From assembly GCF_014172375.1 (NCBI RefSeq), contig NZ_WNXD01000001.1, positions 1,984,001-2,048,000 on the forward strand: 64,000 nucleotides of DNA, read 5' to 3'. This DNA is from Pedobacter planticolens. GTDB lineage: Bacteria; Bacteroidota; Bacteroidia; Sphingobacteriales; Sphingobacteriaceae. Of this stretch, positions 16,874 to 26,421 are shown piece by piece. The position numbers and the translations under genes are program-made. The notes beneath the pieces are model-generated. The model saw nothing but the letters and a program-made list of their open reading frames with translations, ran no database searches and was not told the origin of the DNA. Every line of letters starts with the position of its first letter. Positions within the stretch are counted from its first letter, which is position 1.

Positions 16874-18061
16874 TTAAGAATATTCAGCTTTCCAGAATTG
16901 AGTTTTGTTGGTATAAATTGCTTCATTACTCATAGCTACACAAATTGCGGCTTGTGTACCTGTATTTATATTTGAAACTGGAGTTTTGTTTTCTGTAATC
17001 GCTTTATAAAATTCTTCTAAGGCATAGATAGTTCCGTCTTTTGTGGGTTTATCTAAAATCGGGATACCGCCATCGGTATTTACCACAATTTTTGTAGCAC
17101 CAGTTACCCCATCTACAATTCCTAATTGTTTGGCTGTTTCCTTTTCAGGATAAAAAATTCCGGTATTAGGTAATAAATTAACAGAACCTTTTGTACCTTT
17201 TATTTTAAATAGATAACCATCGTGTGCATTACCGCATGTCGCACCGAAATTTCCAATCATCCCTGCATTTTTATAGCGCAAAGTAGCTTGTATATTATCA
17301 TAAGTTTCTCTGCCATCCTTAAAAATATCTATTCCGCCAGTACCTATAATTTCATCAGGTTGTGTTTCGAAAGCCCAATTAATAAAATCTATTTGATGCG
17401 ATAATAGTTCTGCTGCTAATCCGCCAGAATATTCTTTGTACATCCGCCAGTTAATTTGCCTTTCTAAACTAGGATTTGGCACGGCTCTACGCCAATTTCC
17501 ATTGCGATCCCAACGGCAATCTATCTGAGAAACTTTACCTAAATATCCACTTTGTACCATTTCCTTAACTTTAAAATACAAAGGCGAATAACGGTACTGA
17601 TAACCAACCTGAAAAACTTGCTTAGGATATTGTTTAACTAATTTTCGAAGTGCTAAAGCTTGGTCAATGTTGTAGGTCATTGTTTTTTCTACATACACAT
17701 GTTTGCCAGCTAAAACTGCATCTTTTGCAATTTTAAAATGTTCGCTTAACGGTGTTGCAATAAATACAGCATCAATCTTTTTATCGTCTAAAATTTTTCT
17801 GTACTCTTTTACGGCAACGGCCGATGAAGGCACATATTTTTTAGCTTCTTCTAGCCTGAAATCAAGTAAATCGCAAAATGCAACGATGTTAAATTTATCG
17901 CTCATTTTCTGAATTACCGACAGCACACCTTTACCCCTATCTCCGCAGCCAATCATAGCCACATTAATAGGTGCTAAAGTCATGCTGGCAAAAATATTTT
18001 CGGCCATCAACATACTCGAACCAAGCAAAGCTGATTTTTTAACAAAGGAACGACGTTGCAT
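16874..18061 (-). CDS. Gfo/Idh/MocA family oxidoreductase (Tat-type signal), 1
   Basis: A 395-residue NAD(P)-dependent sugar oxidoreductase with an N-terminal twin-arginine-like leader (QRRSFVKKSALLGSSM), so it is probably exported folded with its cofactor. The Rossmann motif is VAMIGCGDRGKG. At the usual EKP position it has VYVEKT, a Thr in place of Pro. Downstream are the GYQYRYSP strand and the His-containing AAELLSHQIDFINW helix expected of the catalytic domain. It is the last gene of the operon running from 21812; its ATG overlaps the stop of the DUF1080 gene by one base. A role in oxidising sugars at C3 or reducing 3-keto sugars is inferred from the operon. Confidence 0.9.
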   Translation of the reverse strand: MQRRSFVKKSALLGSSMLMAENIFASMTLAPINVAMIGCGDRGKGVLSVIQKMSDKFNIVAFCDLLDFRLEEAKKYVPSSAVAVKEYRKILDDKKIDAVFIATPLSEHFKIAKDAVLAGKHVYVEKTMTYNIDQALALRKLVKQYPKQVFQVGYQYRYSPLYFKVKEMVQSGYLGKVSQIDCRWDRNGNWRRAVPNPSLERQINWRMYKEYSGGLAAELLSHQIDFINWAFETQPDEIIGTGGIDIFKDGRETYDNIQATLRYKNAGMIGNFGATCGNAHDGYLFKIKGTKGSVNLLPNTGIFYPEKETAKQLGIVDGVTGATKIVVNTDGGIPILDKPTKDGTIYALEEFYKAITENKTPVSNINTGTQAAICVAMSNEAIYTNKTQFWKAEYS

Positions 18062-19434
18062 TATAAAGTCTTAATTTTTATGGTTCTAAAACTTACTTTA
18101 TTTCCGTGATCTTGTAACAGCAAATGACCTTTTACAGCTTCACCAAAGTTTTTCCAGTCTTTATATTTACTAATTGCGACTAATTTTTTAAACTCTTCAG
18201 AACCTCTGGTATATTCCAAAACTTTAACTCCATTTAAATAATGTTCTACTTTATTGTTTGGATAAACTACTAACCTTCCGTTATTCCAACTACCGATTGG
18301 TCTTAAATAGCGAGCTTCTTTTTTTGCAGTTAGTAAATCATATAATGATGCTAAAGTTCTATTTCCATCACGACCTAATTTCGCATCTGGATGTCTTTCA
18401 TCATCTAATACTTGATATTCTAAGCCAATTGCAGAACCCGTATTTTTCTCAGATAGTGTTACAAAGTACTTCACACCACTATTCGCACCTTCGCTTAATT
18501 TAAACTCGAACGATAAATCGAATGCTGCATATTCTTCTTTGGTTACAATATCGCCACCATTAGTAGATTCTGCTCCGTTTGAAGGTAATACGGTTAATTG
18601 CCCATTAGAAATATCCCATCCTTTTGCTGGAAATGTAGTTTTGTAGGCGCCAACCCAACCTGCATTTGTTTTTCCATCGAATAATAATTTATACCCATTT
18701 GCTTTTTCGTATGCAGATAATGTATTTGGAGTTAAATTAACAGTATATATTCCTTTTGGAAAAGCTTGTGGTTTTAAGTTTTCTGTTTGAATATTGATGT
18801 TTTTGAAATATACTTTTTTACCATCTAATTTCAGATTTGAACCAATTCCATGCACCTGTAAACCAATAAAACCAGTTTTATCTAAGGTATCAATTACGTA
18901 TGCTACTGGAATTCCGTTAACCCAAGTTTTGGTTTCGTTCCCAATACATTCTATTTTGTAGTGATTAAATTCTTCTGATTTATATGCAGATTTTGCAGCG
19001 GTATTTAACTCCAAAGGATAAAGCCAAAGTCTTCTTGCTTCATCATAAATTCCACCAGTCCATGCTCTTGCCGTTGGATCTATTTCAACTTGTCTGCCAA
19101 ACACCTTGCCTTTTCCATTATTACCCGCAGCATCAAAATGACTGCGAGTTTGTATGCCAGAATTGGTTTCAGTTCCTTCTAGTTTTACATCTAGTTCCAA
19201 GATAAAGTCGCCGTACTCCTTTTCTGTTACCAAAAATGAGTTTGGAGATCCTTTAGTCATTGTTCCTATAATTGTACCATTTTCTATTGCATAAGGCGCT
19301 GAACCTACAATAGCTTTCCAGCCTTTTAAGGTTTTTCCATCGAATAATGGTTTACCTTTTTGGGCATTGGCAACTGATAAAAAGCTAATAAGTGAGAGGG
19401 TTAAAAGGCAAGTTTTTTTAGCGTAACTGAACAT
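18061..19434 (-). CDS. DUF1080 protein (3-keto-disaccharide hydrolase family), two domains
   Basis: A 457-residue exported protein with signal peptide LLTLSLISFLSVANAQ. It has two tandem concanavalin-like DUF1080 domains. The first (about residues 28-215) begins PLFDGKTLKGWKAI and contains ILELDVKLEGTETNSGIQTRS. The second (about 245-455) begins LLFDGKTNAGWVG and contains LSFEFKLSEGANSGVKYFV. Several DUF1080 members cleave or hydrate 3-keto-glycosides. The placement between two Gfo/Idh/MocA oxidoreductases fits that activity. The terminal gene overlaps it by one base, which implies translational coupling. Confidence 0.88.
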   Translation of the reverse strand: MFSYAKKTCLLTLSLISFLSVANAQKGKPLFDGKTLKGWKAIVGSAPYAIENGTIIGTMTKGSPNSFLVTEKEYGDFILELDVKLEGTETNSGIQTRSHFDAAGNNGKGKVFGRQVEIDPTARAWTGGIYDEARRLWLYPLELNTAAKSAYKSEEFNHYKIECIGNETKTWVNGIPVAYVIDTLDKTGFIGLQVHGIGSNLKLDGKKVYFKNINIQTENLKPQAFPKGIYTVNLTPNTLSAYEKANGYKLLFDGKTNAGWVGAYKTTFPAKGWDISNGQLTVLPSNGAESTNGGDIVTKEEYAAFDLSFEFKLSEGANSGVKYFVTLSEKNTGSAIGLEYQVLDDERHPDAKLGRDGNRTLASLYDLLTAKKEARYLRPIGSWNNGRLVVYPNNKVEHYLNGVKVLEYTRGSEEFKKLVAISKYKDWKNFGEAVKGHLLLQDHGNKVSFRTIKIKTL

Positions 19435-19509
19435 AATTTATTTAGGTTGATTTTATTTGGAGATTCTTCGCTTCGCTCTGAATGACAAAGCCTCTCAATG
19501 ATGATTTAA

Positions 19510-20865
19510 TTAATATTTGAATATTTTTCCGCCAGCCATTACTTCTTGTAATTTTTCATCGAATGTGGCTTTTGCACCAGTATGAACCGCGGCATTTGTC
19601 ATGATATTTGCAATAGAGTGTGCGTAACCAGCTTCTACTGGTGCATTCGGTGTTTTTCTACTTCGCACACATTCCATCCAATTACGCATGTGACCAGAGG
19701 TTAAGGCATCGCCTCCCATATTGGCAGCAGTTTCAATTTTAATTGCCCTTTTAGAAAGATCGAATGGCTCTAGTAGGTTTGGTTTCATACCCATTGCGGC
19801 AGCTTCTCTTACTCCTAATCCACCTTTTGGTGATACTTTATTAGTCATTAAGTTTAATTCGCCTCCATTTGAATAGTACACTTCGCCAACATCACCCACA
19901 CTATTTTGCATTCTCGAAGTGAACGTTACTTGAAATCCATCGCTTCCATTTGGCTGACCATAATCAAATACGGCTACCATTGAATCCCAATTCTTGCGAC
20001 CATCTTTCCAAGTGTAAATTCCGCCATTAGCAACCACACTTCTCGGATGTTTTAATTTGGTAAACCAGTGTACGGTATCAATTTGATGCGACATCCATTG
20101 CCCTGGCATACCCGAAGAATATGGCCAAAACAATCTATACTCTAAATATTTTCTTGGATCGTAAGTATCTGCAGGGCGATTAACTAAAAAGCGTTTCCAA
20201 TCGATATCTTCTTGTTTGAGTTTAGCAACTAAATCTGGTCTACGCCATCTGCCTGGCTGATTAACATTCCAAACTAAATCTACTGCTGTAATTGCCCCAA
20301 ATTTACCATCTTGAATATACTGAGCAGCATTTGCATAATTTTCTCCACTTCTACGTTGCGAACCAATTTGAACAATTTTATTGCTTTCTTTAACCGCTTT
20401 TAAGGCTGCTTTTGCATCTGCCATTGTTTCGGCAAAAGGTTTTTCGATATACGCGTCACATCCAGCTTTTACAGCTTCAATGGTATGCATAGCATGTTGA
20501 AAATCAGCTGTGCTTACAATAACTGCGTCCAAATCTTTCATAGCATAAAGCTCGTCGTTGTTTCTACACGCTTTAATATCGTGACCCATTTTTTCTTTTA
20601 GATGGGCGATACCTAAATCTCTACGGTAATTCCATAAATCTGAAAGGCCAACAATATCAAAATTGAGCTCTTTATTATGGTTTTGAAAACATGGAAAAAG
20701 TGTGTCTTTAAATCGATCCGAGAAACCGACTACACCGACTCTAACTCGATCGTTAGCACCAATAATTCTGCTGTAACTTTTTGCGCTGCTTGTTAACGTA
20801 CCGGCATAAGTAGCCGCGGCAAGTATAGTCGACTGTTTAATGAATTTTCTTCTCGAATTTTCCAT
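19510..20865 (-). CDS. Gfo/Idh/MocA family oxidoreductase (Tat-type signal), 2
   Basis: A 451-residue paralogue of the 16874-18061 enzyme, also with a twin-arginine leader (NSRRKFIKQSTILAAATYAG). The Rossmann motif is VGVVGFSDRFKDT, less canonical than in the first copy. It has the normal EKP in AYIEKPFAE and a catalytic His in MSHQIDTVHWF. The C-terminal domain carries QRRSGENYANAAQYIQ. Exported Gfo/Idh/MocA pairs with DUF1080 proteins are typical of Bacteroidota operons that act on glycosides through keto intermediates. A 75-bp gap to the DUF1080 gene contains a short GATTCTTCGCTTCGCTCTG palindrome at about 19462, inserted within the operon. Confidence 0.9.
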   Translation of the reverse strand: MENSRRKFIKQSTILAAATYAGTLTSSAKSYSRIIGANDRVRVGVVGFSDRFKDTLFPCFQNHNKELNFDIVGLSDLWNYRRDLGIAHLKEKMGHDIKACRNNDELYAMKDLDAVIVSTADFQHAMHTIEAVKAGCDAYIEKPFAETMADAKAALKAVKESNKIVQIGSQRRSGENYANAAQYIQDGKFGAITAVDLVWNVNQPGRWRRPDLVAKLKQEDIDWKRFLVNRPADTYDPRKYLEYRLFWPYSSGMPGQWMSHQIDTVHWFTKLKHPRSVVANGGIYTWKDGRKNWDSMVAVFDYGQPNGSDGFQVTFTSRMQNSVGDVGEVYYSNGGELNLMTNKVSPKGGLGVREAAAMGMKPNLLEPFDLSKRAIKIETAANMGGDALTSGHMRNWMECVRSRKTPNAPVEAGYAHSIANIMTNAAVHTGAKATFDEKLQEVMAGGKIFKY

Positions 20866-20948
20866 GAAGTAAAGTTTAATAGTTTCTTTTCGGGTAATTT
20901 TTGATTTCTTGTTATAGTGATATATCTATCTAGAATTAAGTCTAATCA

Positions 20949-21812
20949 TTATTTCATAAATACTTCATTAATTTGTTTAGTGAGGAATTTAAATGATAAT
21001 TCAGCATCTGATGGTTTAGTGAAACCTGCTTCAATAAATAATGGACCTTTATAATTCGCTTCTTTTAATGCTCGCAAATATGGTCTAAAATCATCACCTT
21101 GAACACCTGGTAATGTCCTCTTTTCCGTTTCCGCAATTTCGCAGTGAATCAGTATTTTTTTTGCATCAACAATGCTTTGAGGTAATTCTCCTTCGCATCG
21201 CATGTGATAAATATCAGCATTAAGCCCGAAACTGGGGTTATTAACTCTCTTAACAACTTCTGCAGTAGCTTTTAAGGAGGTTAAAAAATTAGTCTCCTTA
21301 CTTTGTAAATTCTCAAGTGCTATTTTAATTTTATGTTTTTGTGCCAAAACGGCTAATTTTTTACATAAAGCGACAAAGTCTGATTCTGCTTTTTGCACAT
21401 CATAACCTTCGGGGATTCTTCTTGATGTACCACTACCTAAAACAAGCAATTCAACCCCAGCTTGCGCTGCTCTCAAAAAAACACTATCAGCATAGGCTAA
21501 AACATTTTTTTCATTTACATCTGGACCAGCTATTTTCATTTTACCTGGAAACAGCACATTACATAAATAAATCTTGCATTTAGCTGCTTTTATTCGTTCA
21601 ATATTTTGTCTAAATTTCTCTTCTGTTAAAGAGGGAGAAATGAGTGCATTAACAGACCCACCGTTCAATTTAAAACCAGCAGCATGCACTAAGCTATCCC
21701 GTTCTAGTGAGGCAATTATACCAAGTTGTATGTATGTTTTTTGTTGAGATTGAAACCCAAACGATACAATTACAGATACTATGGTTAAAGTAATGAAGGC
21801 TTTTGCATTCAT
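20949..21812 (-). CDS. Exported sugar phosphate isomerase/epimerase-like TIM-barrel protein
   Basis: A 287-residue protein of the AP-endonuclease-2 / xylose-isomerase-like TIM-barrel family, with an N-terminal signal or anchor (FITLTIVSVIVSFGFQ). Barrel strands with likely metal ligands are IALENLQSKE (Glu), FGLNADIYHMRC (Asp and His), ILIHCEIAE (His, Glu) and PLFIEAGF (Glu). It is the first gene of the operon. Such enzymes accompany DUF1080 and Gfo/Idh/MocA genes and may isomerise or dehydrate keto-sugars. The exact reaction cannot be read from the sequence. Confidence 0.83.
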   Translation of the reverse strand: MNAKAFITLTIVSVIVSFGFQSQQKTYIQLGIIASLERDSLVHAAGFKLNGGSVNALISPSLTEEKFRQNIERIKAAKCKIYLCNVLFPGKMKIAGPDVNEKNVLAYADSVFLRAAQAGVELLVLGSGTSRRIPEGYDVQKAESDFVALCKKLAVLAQKHKIKIALENLQSKETNFLTSLKATAEVVKRVNNPSFGLNADIYHMRCEGELPQSIVDAKKILIHCEIAETEKRTLPGVQGDDFRPYLRALKEANYKGPLFIEAGFTKPSDAELSFKFLTKQINEVFMK

Positions 21813-22088
21813 AATATAGATAAATTTTATAGAGAGTAATTAATTCACAATCATAAAATCAACTATATTTAATTTTCTAGTACAATCCATTTCAGAACTA
21901 CAATTAGGTGATTGAAAGATTTATTATTTGGTTAGATTAATTCGATTAACCCATATCCAATAATATGATTTTTTACTCAAAAACCGTAGCTCTTACTGTA
22001 AAATTTTTACGCAATCGTTTCGAAATGAATTAGAACGGCTTAAAGTCAGTATCCGTTTTCAGTATATTTATTAAATTGAGCTATTAAA

Positions 22089-22619
22089 TTATTTAATTTC
22101 TTTAGGCGAAATATTCCAGAAAGTATATTTTCCTAAAGTATAAATTGGTTTTTCTACTTCATGAGAAAACTTCACATCTGCTCGTTTGCCTTGTTTAAAA
22201 AGCATTCCTTTTAATATATATTTTTTATCAACAGTTAAACTAGCAGCTTGATCAGCAGGCATAATACCTCTAATTTCTAACTCTAAATCATTCAAAAGCG
22301 ATTCTTTAGGTCTTGCAGTATCTTTAAAATTTTTAAATACTCCAATTTTTACAGGTTGATCGCTTACAACTGTATCAGATATTGTGGTAAGCTGTAAAGG
22401 GAACTCAGTTAAAAAATTAGGTTCATTACTGAGATTAATCATTTTATGCTTAAACTTTTCTGTAATATCAGCTTCTGTAGCATCTTTAGTCCAATCGGGA
22501 TTAAGTGCAATAAAATCACTTACTTCTTTTTCAGTAAAAATTTTAGAATCAAAACCTTTAGGTTTTTCAGAACAGGCAAGTAATACAACTGCCATTACAA
22601 AATACATTAACTTTCTCAT
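22089..22619 (-). CDS. Lipoprotein of unknown function, paralogue 2
   Basis: A 176-residue lipoprotein with a lipobox ending LLACS near residue 17. It is a clear tandem paralogue of the gene just upstream (22640-23233). Both share KIFTEK, FP(L)Q followed by a DTV motif, SLLN(D/R)(L/M)ELxI(R/N)GI, and a C-terminal KQGKR(A/K)DV segment followed by YxLGxY. No named family is recognised. The gap of 20 bp to its paralogue and 6 bp from there to valS implies one transcript, valS first. Surface or periplasmic location is inferred from the lipobox. Confidence 0.72.
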   Translation of the reverse strand: MRKLMYFVMAVVLLACSEKPKGFDSKIFTEKEVSDFIALNPDWTKDATEADITEKFKHKMINLSNEPNFLTEFPLQLTTISDTVVSDQPVKIGVFKNFKDTARPKESLLNDLELEIRGIMPADQAASLTVDKKYILKGMLFKQGKRADVKFSHEVEKPIYTLGKYTFWNISPKEIK

Positions 22620-22639
22620 TGGTTTCTTTGCTATTATGG

Positions 22640-23233
22640 TTAATTCAATACCGCTATTTTATTATTTGAAAGAACAGGTTTTAACTTTTTGATCTGCATT
22701 GGATAAACGCCTAAAACATAAATTGAACCATCAGATTTTTTATAATAATTTACATCTTTACGTTTGCCTTGTTTATAAATCAATGCCTTAAGGTAATATT
22801 TCCCTCCCAATACCAAGCCTTTCGCTTCATAATCAAATTGGAAAATTCCATTTATTCTTAATTCCATTCGGTTCAAAAGAGAATTTTTATCTCGAAGAGC
22901 ATCTGTATACGTTTCAAATGTTGCTATTTTAAAATTTTGTGTTCCCATTACTGTATCGCGGATATTTGTTGCTTGCAAAGGAAAATCTACCAAAAAATCT
23001 ATGTTATTACTTAAACCCTTAATTTCTCTTTGAAATTTATCAAGAGCTTCGGCATATTTAACACTATCCTCACTATTTAACTCAGGATTTTTATTTACAT
23101 AGTCAATTAAACTCTTTTCTGTAAAAATCTTCGATTGATAGGTAATTTGTTCAACTTCAGTCTTTTGTTCGCTAATACATCCTAAAAGGATACCAAACAG
23201 TGCAATAAATAGAATAACTCCTTTTATCTTCAT
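22640..23233 (-). CDS. Lipoprotein of unknown function, paralogue 1
   Basis: A 197-residue protein with signal KGVILFIALFGILLGC and lipobox Cys at residue 19. It aligns with the next gene through most of its length, as described there, and extends about 12 residues further at the C-terminus (KPVLSNNKIAVLN). The pair arose by tandem duplication and diverged well, since only short motifs remain identical. It begins 6 bp after the valS stop. Nothing in the sequence links it to tRNA charging, so the operon position may reflect expression level only. Confidence 0.72.
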   Translation of the reverse strand: MKIKGVILFIALFGILLGCISEQKTEVEQITYQSKIFTEKSLIDYVNKNPELNSEDSVKYAEALDKFQREIKGLSNNIDFLVDFPLQATNIRDTVMGTQNFKIATFETYTDALRDKNSLLNRMELRINGIFQFDYEAKGLVLGGKYYLKALIYKQGKRKDVNYYKKSDGSIYVLGVYPMQIKKLKPVLSNNKIAVLN

Positions 23234-23239
23234 TTTGAA

Positions 23240-25909
23240 TTATCCTTCTAAAGTCTCTAAACTTTCGGTTATAATTTTAATTTTCGATTCTGCATCAGCC
23301 TTTTTATTACGCTCATTGGTAATAATTTCTGGTTTTGCATTTTGCACAAAACGTTCATTACTTAATTTCGCATCAACAGATTTCAAGAAACCTTGTAAAT
23401 ATTCCAGTTCTTTCGTTAAACGTTCTTTCTCTGCATCTAAATCTACATTTTCGTTTAAAACGATGAAAAACTCATCATTTCCTATCATAAAACTAGCCGC
23501 ACCTGCAATTTTATCGTTTACTAATTCTACCTCACTAATATTTGCCAATTTAAATACGCTATTAATCCATTTTTCGTAATCTAAACTGGAATTCACCTTT
23601 ATACTTAATGGCAAAGCATCTTTCGGAGATATTTGACGTGTATTTCTCACATTCCTAATTTCAGAAATCAATTCTTTAATCAGTTCTGCTTCTTTTAACA
23701 ATTGTTCATCAGCTTTGCCAATTGTTGGATAATTTGCAACAATACAACAGTCCATTTCTGCACGCTCGCCAAACAACTCATCATGGTACAATTCTTCAGT
23801 TAAGAAAGGCATAAACGGATGCAATAATTTCAAGATTTGCTCAAAATATTGAATAGTTATTTTCTTGGTTGCCGCATCTATTGGATGTTGATAAGCAGGT
23901 TTAACCATTTCTAAATACCACGCACAGAAATCATCCCATACCAATTTATAAGTCGCCATTAAAGCTTCAGATAAACGATATTGTTTAAAGTTGGCTTCAA
24001 TTTCAGCTAATGCTTCATTAAAGCGGTTTTCAAACCAACTAATTGCTTGTTGATTAGGATTTTCTAAGTTTTCATCAACTTCCCATCCTTTAACCAAACG
24101 GAAAGCATTCCATATTTTATTGGCAAAGTTTCTTCCTTGTTCGCAATACGATTCATCAAACATTAAATCGTTGCCAGCAGGCGATGACATTAACATTCCC
24201 ACTCTAACTCCATCAGCTCCATATTTTTCAATTAACCCAATTGGATCTGGAGAATTCCCTAAAGATTTAGACATTTTTCTGCCTAATTTATCGCGAACAA
24301 TTCCTGTTAAATACACATTTGTAAATGGTTTTTTACCCATAAACTCATGCCCAGCCATAATCATTCGAGCTACCCAGAAGAATAAAATTTCTGGTGCAGT
24401 TACTAAATCATTGGTTGGATAGTAATAATTAATGTCTTTATTATCAGGATTTTTAAAACCATCGAAAACAGAAATTGGCCACAACCATGAGGAGAACCAA
24501 GTATCCATTACATCATCATCTTGTCTTACAAAAGCAGCTAATTGATGTTTAAAACCTATTTTTTCTGTATCAGAACACGTTTGATCTAAGCATTTCTTTT
24601 TCCAAAACTCTTCTAAAGCTTCGTCTTTAGTTTTTGCAACTACCCAATTTCCTTTATCGTCATACCAAGCCGGAATACGTTGTCCCCACCATAATTGACG
24701 AGAAATATTCCAATCGCGAACATTTTCCATCCAATGGCGATAGGTATTTTCGAATTTATTCGGAATTAAGTTTACTTCTCCATTTAAAACATCATCCAAA
24801 GCTGGTTGTGCCATCTCTTTCATCTTCACAAACCATTGCATAGAAAGCTTTGGTTCTATAGCTGCATCGGTACGTTCAGAGAAACCAACTTGAGATTTAT
24901 AATCCTCAATTTTCTCTAAATGCCCAGCTTCTTCAAGCATTTTAGCGATTTTTTTACGAGCTACAAAACGATCTTCACCAACCAAAATAACGGCTAACTC
25001 GTTTAAAGTTCCATCATCGTTTAAAATATCTGTAACTGGTAGTTTATGCTTAACACCTAACTCATAATCGTTCAAATCATGCGCTGGCGTAACTTTTAAA
25101 CAGCCTGTACCAAATTCAATATCTACATATTCATCTTCAATAACCGGAATTTCATGATTAACCAAAGGCACGAAAACTTTTTTGCCTTTTAAATGTCTAA
25201 AACGTTCGTCATTTGGGTTGATACAAATCGCCGCATCAGCCATAATGGTTTCTGGACGAGTGGTAGCAATTGTTAAAAACTCATCAGTCGTTCCTGCAAT
25301 TAAATACTTGATGTAATATAATTTCTGATTTACTTCTTTACGGATAACTTCTTCATCAGAGACTGCAGTTTTACCAGCAGGATCCCAATTTACCATACGA
25401 ATACCGCGATAAATCCAGCCTTTTTTGTACAAATGGATAAACGAATCAATTACCGCTTCCGATAAATCATCTTCCATGGTAAAACGCGTTCTATCCCAAT
25501 CGCAACTTGCACCTAATTTCTTTAATTGTTCTAAAATAATGCCCCCATATTTCTCTTTCCATTCCCAAGCATATTTTAAAAATTCCTCACGAGAAATATC
25601 CTTTTTATTAATTCCTCTTTCCTTCAGCATTGCTACAACTTTCGCTTCCGTAGCAATAGATGCATGGTCAGTTCCAGGAACCCAACATGCATTTTTGCCT
25701 TGCATACGAGCTTTACGAATCAATACATCCTGAATGGTATTGTTTAGCATGTGCCCCATGTGCAACACGCCAGTAACATTTGGTGGCGGAATTACGATGG
25801 TGTAAGGCTCACGCTCATCAGGCTCAGAATGAAAAAACTTTTTATCAAGCCAATAGCTATACCATTTATCTTCGGTTTCTGTAGGATTGTATTTAGTAGA
25901 TATGCTCAT
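23240..25909 (-). CDS. valS: Valyl-tRNA synthetase
   Basis: An 889-residue class I synthetase that charges tRNA-Val. The HIGH-type motif is HMGH at residues 50-53 within PPPNVTGVLHMGHMLN, and the KMSKS motif is at 545-549 in GRKMSKSLGN. The editing domain contains TTRPETIMADAAICINP and GTGCLKVTPAHDLNDYELG, and the C-terminal coiled coil (about residues 825-889, rich in Glu and Lys) is the usual tRNA-binding arm. Length is normal for Bacteroidota. It is the first gene of a unit with two small lipoprotein genes. Confidence 0.97.
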   Translation of the reverse strand: MSISTKYNPTETEDKWYSYWLDKKFFHSEPDEREPYTIVIPPPNVTGVLHMGHMLNNTIQDVLIRKARMQGKNACWVPGTDHASIATEAKVVAMLKERGINKKDISREEFLKYAWEWKEKYGGIILEQLKKLGASCDWDRTRFTMEDDLSEAVIDSFIHLYKKGWIYRGIRMVNWDPAGKTAVSDEEVIRKEVNQKLYYIKYLIAGTTDEFLTIATTRPETIMADAAICINPNDERFRHLKGKKVFVPLVNHEIPVIEDEYVDIEFGTGCLKVTPAHDLNDYELGVKHKLPVTDILNDDGTLNELAVILVGEDRFVARKKIAKMLEEAGHLEKIEDYKSQVGFSERTDAAIEPKLSMQWFVKMKEMAQPALDDVLNGEVNLIPNKFENTYRHWMENVRDWNISRQLWWGQRIPAWYDDKGNWVVAKTKDEALEEFWKKKCLDQTCSDTEKIGFKHQLAAFVRQDDDVMDTWFSSWLWPISVFDGFKNPDNKDINYYYPTNDLVTAPEILFFWVARMIMAGHEFMGKKPFTNVYLTGIVRDKLGRKMSKSLGNSPDPIGLIEKYGADGVRVGMLMSSPAGNDLMFDESYCEQGRNFANKIWNAFRLVKGWEVDENLENPNQQAISWFENRFNEALAEIEANFKQYRLSEALMATYKLVWDDFCAWYLEMVKPAYQHPIDAATKKITIQYFEQILKLLHPFMPFLTEELYHDELFGERAEMDCCIVANYPTIGKADEQLLKEAELIKELISEIRNVRNTRQISPKDALPLSIKVNSSLDYEKWINSVFKLANISEVELVNDKIAGAASFMIGNDEFFIVLNENVDLDAEKERLTKELEYLQGFLKSVDAKLSNERFVQNAKPEIITNERNKKADAESKIKIITESLETLEG

Positions 25910-26171
25910 TTATATGGTCGTGTCGAATTTAGGTGGTAAAAATACGTTTTTAGGCGCAAAAGACCAAAGCAGAAAGGTTATACATTTTACAATTCCCCTC
26001 TCATAGAATTGCTTTGTGAACTAAAGTCTACCAAGCTTTGCACCATTCCCGCAAAAGTGAGAATCTTAATACTTTTTTGCTTTTCAACAGCTTTACAATA
26101 TCCAATTATTTGATTTAAAAAGGAAGCTAAAAATCAAATCGAAACAATAACTTTTGTTAAGGTCTTCTTTA

Positions 26172-26251
26172 GGTCTTGTTCGAGAAAAGTAGGGTTTTCT
26201 CGAAGGTGTCTCGAACAAGACCTTAACAAGACCTTAACAAGACCTTAACAA
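26172..26251. repeat. Long hairpin joined to 11-bp tandem repeats
   Basis: GGTCTTGTTCGAGA (26172-26185) pairs perfectly with TCTCGAACAAGACC (26209-26222) around a 23-base loop. The right arm runs into three and a half direct copies of AACAAGACCTT (26213-26251), and GTTAAGGTCTT just left of the hairpin is complementary to those copies. The rest of 25910-26421 has a decayed family-A fragment near 26045 and no gene. Confidence 0.8.
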
Positions 26252-26421
26252 GTACACAACAAACAGCCATTAATATTAGTCCAGTACTTCATTATAGTCC
26301 ATAATGAATCCATGTAACTATAGGAAGGGTTATTTCCATTGTGGTTGGATTTAGAAAACTTAGGAAATTAAAGACAATAAGTTCTAAAACCTTAATCCTT
26401 CTTCATTCCCTAATGTTAAAG

